From NCBI GenBank assembly GCA_035352555.1, contig DAOPXW010000037.1, forward strand, positions 1-18,975: DNA of 18,975 nucleotides, in the 5' to 3' direction. Made by a program: the position numbers and the translations under genes. Position 1 is the first letter of the stretch. Each line of letters begins with the position of its first letter. Positions 14,927 to 18,975 of the stretch are shown here, one piece after another. Under the pieces are notes generated by a model. The model made no database searches, was not told where the DNA came from, and saw only the letters and a list, made by a program, of their open reading frames with translations. This DNA is from UBA2922 sp035352555 (GTDB lineage Bacteria > Bacillota > Clostridia > Oscillospirales > Oscillospiraceae).

Positions 14927-15577
14927 TCAATTATAATAGGCGAGGGCCTTTTCCAGCCGGGCCATCGCCCACGCCACCACGGCGTTGAAAACAAAGTAGA
15001 ACAGTCCCGCCACGAACAGCGGCATGACGGTGGTCTGGGCAGCCGAAATCTGCTGCGCCACGGTGAACATCTCCGTAAAGGTAATGGCGAAGGCCAGGGA
15101 CGTATCCTTGACCAGCGTGATAACCTCGTTGGTCACGGGCGGCACCACGCGCTTGACCATCTGCGGCAGGATGATCTTCAGGAAGGTCTGGTTTCTGGTA
15201 TAGCCCAGCACCTCGGCGGCCTCCCGCTGACCCATGGGGATGGATTCGATGCCCGCGCGGAAGATCTCCGCGAAATAGGCGGCGTAGTTGACGGAGAACG
15301 CGATGATCACCGCCGCCACCCGGTAGCCGGCGGCCAGGGAGACATGGAACAGATAATAGGGTCCGTAGAACACCACGATGATCTGCAGGATCAGCGGCGT
15401 GCCCCGCAGGATGGAGATGAAGATGCGCATCAGCCAGCTCAGCGGCAGAAAGCGGCTCCTCCGCCCCAGACACACCAGCAGGCCCAGCGGCAGGGAGAAC
15501 AGCAGCGTCATGAAAAAGATCAGCAGCGTGTTGCCGAAGCCCGCCATCAGCTGGGACACAAGGTTCATAAAACTCAT
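14927..15577 (-). CDS. Polar amino-acid ABC transporter permease (HisM/GlnP-like)
   Basis: A 216-residue membrane permease that forms, probably as a homodimer since no second permease is present, the channel of the importer. It has about five hydrophobic helices (10-36, 54-77, 83-104, 157-180, 188-205) and the EAA loop that docks on the ATPase: EIFRAGIESIPMGQREAAEVLG (105-126; the Gly-containing REAAEVLG part is canonical), followed by ILPQMVKRVVPP. The start at 15577 follows AGGAG five bases upstream. A 13-bp hairpin lies between it and the upstream binding protein 1 gene. Confidence 0.93.
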   Translation of the reverse strand: MSFMNLVSQLMAGFGNTLLIFFMTLLFSLPLGLLVCLGRRSRFLPLSWLMRIFISILRGTPLILQIIVVFYGPYYLFHVSLAAGYRVAAVIIAFSVNYAAYFAEIFRAGIESIPMGQREAAEVLGYTRNQTFLKIILPQMVKRVVPPVTNEVITLVKDTSLAFAITFTEMFTVAQQISAAQTTVMPLFVAGLFYFVFNAVVAWAMARLEKALAYYN

Positions 15578-15600
15578 ATTGGCTCCTGTAAACGCTCAAA

Positions 15601-15633
15601 AGGAACGCGGGGAGGAAAGTTCCCCGCGTTCCT
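15601..15633. repeat. Perfect 13-bp hairpin between binding protein 1 and permease genes
   Basis: AGGAACGCGGGGA (15601-15613) pairs exactly with 15621-15633 around a 7-base loop. On the coding strand it is followed by only four T, so it looks like a weak or partial terminator. Such stems after the binding-protein gene are a usual means to make more binding protein than permease, by leaky termination or by protecting the 3' end. Confidence 0.85.
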
Positions 15634-15654
15634 GAAAGCGGTGATTGACTGCGA

Positions 15655-16566
15655 TCAGCCGTTGCGGGCGGCGATCTGATAGTTGGCCACGCCGATGTCC
15701 ACCGCCACGGCGTCGTCCACGCCGGATTCAAGGTCCATGAAGGCGGTGTTGTAGTCCGCGGTCTGGTCAAGGGTCTTGAAGGAAGCCGCAAGCTTCAGGT
15801 TCGCGGCGTTGCTGCCGTCGCTCGGGTTATCGGTGAGGGCGGTGTAGGCGGAAGAACTGGTCTGCGTGATGACGTTCTTGCCGGCGAGGTCGGACAGGGA
15901 GGTGATGCCGGAATCCGACTTTACCACAATGACGATGGAGTTGTCAACATAGGGGCCGATCCAGGTGTAGTCGTTCTCGCGGCCGGTCATGGTCATACCG
16001 TTCCAGATGACGTCGATATTGCCGGAATTGAGCTCCATATCCTTATAAGTCCAGTCGATGGGCTGCAGCTTCAGCTCCCAGCCGAGACGGCTGCAGACCT
16101 CCTTGGCAAGGTCAATGTCGAAGCCGACGTAATTGCCGCTGTCGTCCTTATAGCCGTAAGGGGCGTAATTGGCGTCGAAGCCCAGCGTCAGAGTCTTGCG
16201 GCTGCTGTCGGCGGCGATCTCCTTGCTGCCGGCGGGCGTCGCGACCTTCGCCTCATCATAGCACAGCATATCGGGCAGGCCCTGGCCCCAGTTGTCCGCG
16301 ATCTTCTGGAAGGTGCCGTCCGCCCACATGGCGTCCAGCTGTTCCTTCACGGTATTGGCCAGCGCGGTGCTGCCCTTTTTGAAGGCGATGCCGTACTGCT
16401 CGGTGGAGATGGGGTCCTTCAGCATGACATAGGTGGCGCCTACGTTCGTGCCGGACGCGGCGGCGGTGCCGGCGTCGGTGGCGGTGGCCGGGGTGGTCTT
16501 TTTGCCGCAGGCGCACAGGGCCAGGACCATGGTCAGCGCCAGAACGATGCTCAATATCTTTTTCAT
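15655..16566 (-). CDS. Amino-acid ABC transporter substrate-binding lipoprotein 1, circularly permuted family 3
   Basis: A 303-residue lipoprotein (lipobox LCAC, Cys20) and the binding protein of the importer. The segment order is permuted: after a Thr/Ala-rich linker, residues 46-94 (YVMLKDPISTEQYGIAFKKG, then DAMWADGTFQKIADNW) are the usual C-terminus of the family; a linker (95-123) joins them to the usual mature N-terminus LTLGFDANYAPYGYKDDSG (126-144), GFDIDLAKEVCSRLGW, WNGMTMTGREND with the carboxylate-binding Arg196, and finally DDAVAVDIGVANY with Asp290, just before the stop. Ligand residues are thus intact. The start is taken at 16566, not 12 codons further up, because GGAGG lies eight bases ahead and the signal peptide begins there. 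It is transcribed first, from the promoter at 16616-16643. Confidence 0.9.
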   Translation of the reverse strand: MKKILSIVLALTMVLALCACGKKTTPATATDAGTAAASGTNVGATYVMLKDPISTEQYGIAFKKGSTALANTVKEQLDAMWADGTFQKIADNWGQGLPDMLCYDEAKVATPAGSKEIAADSSRKTLTLGFDANYAPYGYKDDSGNYVGFDIDLAKEVCSRLGWELKLQPIDWTYKDMELNSGNIDVIWNGMTMTGRENDYTWIGPYVDNSIVIVVKSDSGITSLSDLAGKNVITQTSSSAYTALTDNPSDGSNAANLKLAASFKTLDQTADYNTAFMDLESGVDDAVAVDIGVANYQIAARNG

Positions 16567-16615
16567 TGTCTTTTCCTCCGGTAAATAGGATTGGCGTTTC
16601 ATTTATTACGCTATC

Positions 16616-16643
16616 AGAATAACACATTAGCGTGATAAAGCAA
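16616..16643 (-). promoter_or_regulatory. Candidate promoter of the amino-acid transporter operon
   Basis: On the minus strand TTGCTT (16643-16638) and TATTCT (16621-16616) are 16 bases apart, about 50 bases upstream of the binding protein 1 ATG. The 29-bp palindrome begins about 15 bases upstream of the -35, a place suited to an activator or to a shared regulator with the divergent rrf2 gene. Confidence 0.55.
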
Positions 16644-16657
16644 GTCTTTTCCCGGGG

Positions 16658-16686
16658 AATTACTGTGCAATATTTGCACAGTAATT
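16658..16686. promoter_or_regulatory. Perfect 29-bp palindrome, probable operator
   Basis: AATTACTGTGCAA (16658-16670) and its exact complement (16674-16686) are separated by TAT. The short spacer and AT-rich ends suit a dimeric DNA-binding protein better than an RNA hairpin. It lies in the 189-bp region between the divergent transporter operon and the rrf2 gene. The regulator is not identified. Confidence 0.8.
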
Positions 16687-16710
16687 ATTCTGTGGCGTAT
16701 GCAACATATA

Positions 16711-16733
16711 TCCTACTAAATTTGTGGTATATT
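16711..16733 (+). promoter_or_regulatory. rrf2 promoter with probable Rrf2/IscR-type operator
   Basis: An extended -10 element TGGTATATT (16725-16733) precedes the rrf2 gene. Overlapping it is TCCTACTAAA-TTTGTGGTAT (16711-16730), which matches 14 of 20 bases of the inverted repeat at the nifS promoter (17224-17243). This suggests that the Rrf2 protein controls its own gene. Confidence 0.5.
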
Positions 16734-16755
16734 ACAGCCATAAGGAGGCGATGAC

Positions 16756-17199
16756 ATGAACATCACCACAAAAGGGCGCTACGCGCTGCGGGTCATGACC
16801 GATCTTGCGGCCCATGCCGACGAGCGCTGCGTCTCCCTCTCCGCCATATCCCAGCGGCAGGAGCTGAGCGTGAAGTATCTGGAGATGATTGTCGCCCGCC
16901 TGAAGAAGGCCGGACTGGTGGAAAGCTCCCGGGGCAAGGAGGGCGGCTACCGCCTTTGCCGCAGTCCAGAGGATTATACCGTGGGGGAGGTGCTGCGTTC
17001 CATTGAGGACAATCTCGCCCCGGTGGCCTGCATCAAGGACGGCGTATCCACCTGTGAGCGTGCCGGCGCCTGCCTGACCCTGCCCATGTGGCGGGAGGTG
17101 GACGAGCTGACCAACAGCTATTTCGATTCCGTGACCCTGGCCGATCTGCTCACCGGCCAGCGGTGGAAAAATGTAAAAAACGGCGCCTCCGCCTCTTGA
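16756..17199 (+). CDS. Rrf2 family transcriptional regulator, IscR-like
   Basis: A 147-residue winged-helix regulator. The N-terminus MNITTKGRYALRVMTDLA and the recognition helix region SVKYLEMIVARLKKAGLVESSRGKEGGYRL (38-67) are typical of Rrf2/IscR. Three cysteines, Cys92, Cys100 and Cys106, in ACIKDGVSTCERAGAC match the place of the [2Fe-2S] ligands of IscR (Cys92, 98, 104 in E. coli), with somewhat different spacing, so it is likely a cluster-sensing repressor. AGGAGG lies seven bases ahead of the ATG. It stands directly before nifS and nifU, its likely targets, and its stop codon lies in the -35 hexamer of nifS. A CymR-like cysteine regulator is the alternative. Confidence 0.88.
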   Translation: MNITTKGRYALRVMTDLAAHADERCVSLSAISQRQELSVKYLEMIVARLKKAGLVESSRGKEGGYRLCRSPEDYTVGEVLRSIEDNLAPVACIKDGVSTCERAGACLTLPMWREVDELTNSYFDSVTLADLLTGQRWKNVKNGASAS

Positions 17200-17224
17200 C
17201 GGACGCCGCGATGTATGGTATATT
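17196..17224 (+). promoter_or_regulatory. nifS-nifU promoter
   Basis: TTGACG (17196-17201) and TATATT (17219-17224) are 17 bases apart, with a TG extended -10. The -35 overlaps the rrf2 stop codon. It allows nifS-nifU to be transcribed apart from the regulator gene. Confidence 0.72.
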
Positions 17225-17243
17225 CCTAGTAAACAAATAGGAT
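17224..17243. promoter_or_regulatory. Probable Rrf2/IscR-type operator at the nifS start point
   Basis: TCCTA (17224-17228) and TAGGA (17238-17242) form an inverted repeat with a 9-base spacer, lying immediately after the -10 and over the predicted transcription start, where a bound protein would block initiation. A related sequence overlaps the rrf2 -10. Confidence 0.55.
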
Positions 17244-17262
17244 TTAAGGAGGCTCTGATACT

Positions 17263-18453
17263 ATGTTCGTTTATGCAGACAATGCCGCCACCACGGCGGT
17301 GAGCAAGACGGCGCTGGACGCGATGCTCCCCTATCTCACGGAGCACTACGGCAATCCTTCCAGCCTGTACGCCTTCGCGCAGGACGCAAAGACCGGCCTG
17401 GAGGGCGCCCGCAAAACCATTGCGGACATTTTGGGCGCGGACGATCCCAGCGAGATCTATTTTACCTCCGGCGGTTCCGAGGCCGACAATCAGGCCATCC
17501 GCTCGGCGGCCTACTTCGGGGCCAGAAAGGGCAAAAAGCACCTGATCTCCACCAAGTTTGAGCACCACGCGGTGCTGCACACGCTGGACAAGCTCCGCAA
17601 AGAGGGCTTTGAGGTCACGCTGCTGGACGTCCATGAGGACGGCGTGATCCATCTGGAGGATGTGGCGGCGGCTATCCGGCCCGACACGGCGCTGGTGACC
17701 GTCATGTTCGCCAACAACGAGATCGGCACCATCCAACCTATCCGGGAGATCGGCGCGCTGTGCCGGGAGCGCGGCATTCCCTTCCACACCGACGCGGTGC
17801 AGGCCATGGGGCACATTCCCGTGAACGTGAAGGAAATGAACATCGATATGCTTTCCCTGTCCGGCCACAAGTTCCACGCGCCCAAGGGCGTGGGCGTGCT
17901 GTACGCCAAAAAGGGCCTGCCCCTGGTGAACATCATCGAGGGCGGCGCCCAGGAGCGCGGCAAGCGCGCCGGCACGGAAAACGTTCCCGGCATCGTGGCC
18001 ATGGCCGCGGCGCTGCGGGAATCCGTGGACAATATGGCGGCCAACGCCGCCAAAATCATCCCCATGCGGGACAAACTCTTCGCGGAGCTGTCTAAAATAC
18101 CCCACTCCAAGATCAACGGCAGTCTGGAGCACCACGTCCCAGGCACGGTGAATATGTGCTTTGAGGGCATCGAGGGCGAATCCCTTCTGCTGAAGCTGGA
18201 CGAGGAAGGCATCTGCGCCTCCTCCGGCAGCGCCTGCACCAGCGGGTCGCTGGATCCCAGCCATGTGCTGCTGGCCATCGGCCTGCCCCACGAGGTGGCT
18301 CACGGTTCCCTGCGCCTGTCCATCGGCGAGTACAACGACATGGCCCAGATCGACCACATTATCGAGGTCGTGCCCCAGGTGGTGGACTATCTCCGCAACA
18401 TCTCCCCGGTGTGGGACGAGCTGGAAAACGGTCAGCGCAAGCATCTGATCTGA
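17263..18453 (+). CDS. nifS: Cysteine desulfurase NifS
   Basis: A 396-residue PLP-dependent cysteine desulfurase that takes sulfur from L-cysteine and hands it, as a persulfide, to the NifU scaffold. Visible: YADNAATT (4-11), TSGGSEADNQAI (68-79), the base-stacking His of FEHHAVL (99-105), TDAVQAMG with Asp177 and Gln180, SGHKFHAPKG with PLP Lys203, RAGTENVPG (235-243) and the catalytic loop SSGSACTSGSLDPSHVL with Cys325. Length and C-terminus (NISPVWDEL) match the NifS/IscS group I type with long Cys loop found in Clostridia. AAGGAGG lies about ten bases ahead of the ATG. It is followed by nifU after 36 bases. Confidence 0.96.
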   Translation: MFVYADNAATTAVSKTALDAMLPYLTEHYGNPSSLYAFAQDAKTGLEGARKTIADILGADDPSEIYFTSGGSEADNQAIRSAAYFGARKGKKHLISTKFEHHAVLHTLDKLRKEGFEVTLLDVHEDGVIHLEDVAAAIRPDTALVTVMFANNEIGTIQPIREIGALCRERGIPFHTDAVQAMGHIPVNVKEMNIDMLSLSGHKFHAPKGVGVLYAKKGLPLVNIIEGGAQERGKRAGTENVPGIVAMAAALRESVDNMAANAAKIIPMRDKLFAELSKIPHSKINGSLEHHVPGTVNMCFEGIEGESLLLKLDEEGICASSGSACTSGSLDPSHVLLAIGLPHEVAHGSLRLSIGEYNDMAQIDHIIEVVPQVVDYLRNISPVWDELENGQRKHLI

Positions 18454-18489
18454 AAATCGGACACGATTGTAATAAAGGAGGACATAATT

Positions 18490-18933
18490 ATGGCACTCTA
18501 TAGCGATAAGGTTATGGACCATTTCGAGCATCCGCGCAACCTGGGCAAGATGGAGGACGCCGACGGCGTCGGCGAAGTCGGCAACGCCAAGTGCGGCGAC
18601 ATCATGCGGATGTATATCAAGGTGGACAAGGACAGCCAGACCATTTCGGACGTGAAGTTCAACACCTTCGGCTGCGGCAGCGCTATCGCCTCCAGCTCCA
18701 TGGCCACGGAGATGATCAAGGGCAAGCCGATTTCCGAGGCTCTTGAGCTTTCCAACAAGGCCGTGGTGGAGGCGCTGGACGGGCTGCCCACCCACAAGCT
18801 GCATTGCTCCGTGCTGGCGGAAGAGGCCGTCAAGGCCGCCGTCAAGGACTATTACGAGAAGAACGGCATCGACTACGACCGCGACAAGTTCAAGATGGGC
18901 GAGTGCGCCACCTGCGTCACCGGCGAAGAATAA
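18490..18933 (+). CDS. nifU: Fe-S cluster assembly scaffold NifU/IscU
   Basis: A 147-residue IscU-type scaffold on which clusters are built from sulfur delivered by NifS. The three ligand cysteines are Cys35 (NAKCGD, with Asp37), Cys62 (TFGCGSAIASSS) and Cys106 (LHCSVLAEEA). The IscU LPPVK motif that binds HscA is not present (here LPTHKLHC), in keeping with the absence of HscAB genes. The tail adds ECATC (Cys139, Cys142), a short extension common in the clostridial type. AAAGGAGG precedes the ATG. It is the last gene of the nifS unit and is followed by a hairpin. Confidence 0.95.
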   Translation: MALYSDKVMDHFEHPRNLGKMEDADGVGEVGNAKCGDIMRMYIKVDKDSQTISDVKFNTFGCGSAIASSSMATEMIKGKPISEALELSNKAVVEALDGLPTHKLHCSVLAEEAVKAAVKDYYEKNGIDYDRDKFKMGECATCVTGEE

Positions 18934-18947
18934 TACAGTTTGACAAA

Positions 18948-18974
18948 AGGGCCGCTTCCGTTGGAAGCGGCCCT
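18948..18974 (+). terminator. Probable terminator of the nifS-nifU operon, cut by the window end
   Basis: GGGCCGCTTCC (18949-18959) pairs exactly with 18963-18973 around a 3-base loop, with one further A-T pair at the base. It lies 14 bases after the nifU stop. Any T-run lies beyond the window, so terminator function is inferred. Confidence 0.75.
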
Positions 18975-18975
18975 C

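Noticed and set aside
16663..16681. A GlnR/TnrA box in the 29-bp palindrome
   Set aside because: The TGT...ACA ends and length fit, but the inner A and T of the TGTNAN7TNACA consensus are C and G here.
16732..18804. A 690-residue minus-strand open frame opposite rrf2, nifS and nifU
   Set aside because: Antisense to three conserved genes; no domain, and composition typical of a GC-rich shadow frame.

Overview
The window looks like a high-GC chromosomal segment of a Gram-positive anaerobe of the Clostridia, most likely Oscillospiraceae/Ruminococcaceae-like. The basis is strong GGAGG ribosome sites, an Rrf2-NifS-NifU iron-sulfur cluster without HscAB, ferredoxin or IscA, an energy-coupling-factor (ECF) transporter module next to truA, families typical of Clostridia (DUF5711, DUF4358), and lipoprotein-type solute-binding proteins. 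It is draft sequence: a run of exactly 100 N (1492-1591) marks a scaffold join. No tRNA, rRNA, CRISPR array, phage gene or insertion sequence is visible.

Layout. From 10902 down to 5 every gene is on the minus strand. In transcription order: a class I methyltransferase, ecfA1, ecfA2, ecfT, truA, a DUF5711 membrane-anchored protein, a CvpA-family protein, a ClpE-like AAA+ unfoldase, an L-threonine aldolase (3' end lost in the gap), a macro-domain protein (5' end lost in the gap), a rhomboid protease and a DUF523/TudS-like protein. Many neighbours overlap by 4-7 bases. The methyltransferase promoter is back to back with a plus-strand promoter that drives an SGNH hydrolase and a DUF4358 lipoprotein (11155-12453). 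That pair converges, on a bidirectional terminator, with a polar amino-acid ABC transporter operon on the minus strand (16566 to 12495): binding protein 1, permease, ATPase, a DapF-fold racemase/epimerase and binding protein 2. A divergent intergenic region with a perfect 29-bp palindrome separates this operon from the plus-strand Rrf2 regulator, nifS and nifU (16756-18933), closed by a hairpin at the window edge.

The most unusual point is the transporter operon. Both binding proteins read as circularly permuted family 3 solute-binding proteins: the segment that normally ends the protein (the YGIAF-KKG strand, the helix ending in ADGT, and the W-containing tail) sits directly after the lipobox, ahead of the segment that normally begins the mature protein. 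Binding protein 2 also lacks the conserved arginine that clamps the amino-acid carboxylate in this family. A two-cysteine racemase overlapping the ATPase gene suggests uptake of an amino acid coupled to stereo-inversion. Secondary points are hairpins next to both binding-protein genes, a repeated TCCTA-type motif at the rrf2 and nifS promoters that may be the regulator's operator, and a 30-bp tandem repeat encoding the Pro-rich linker of the ClpE-like protein.
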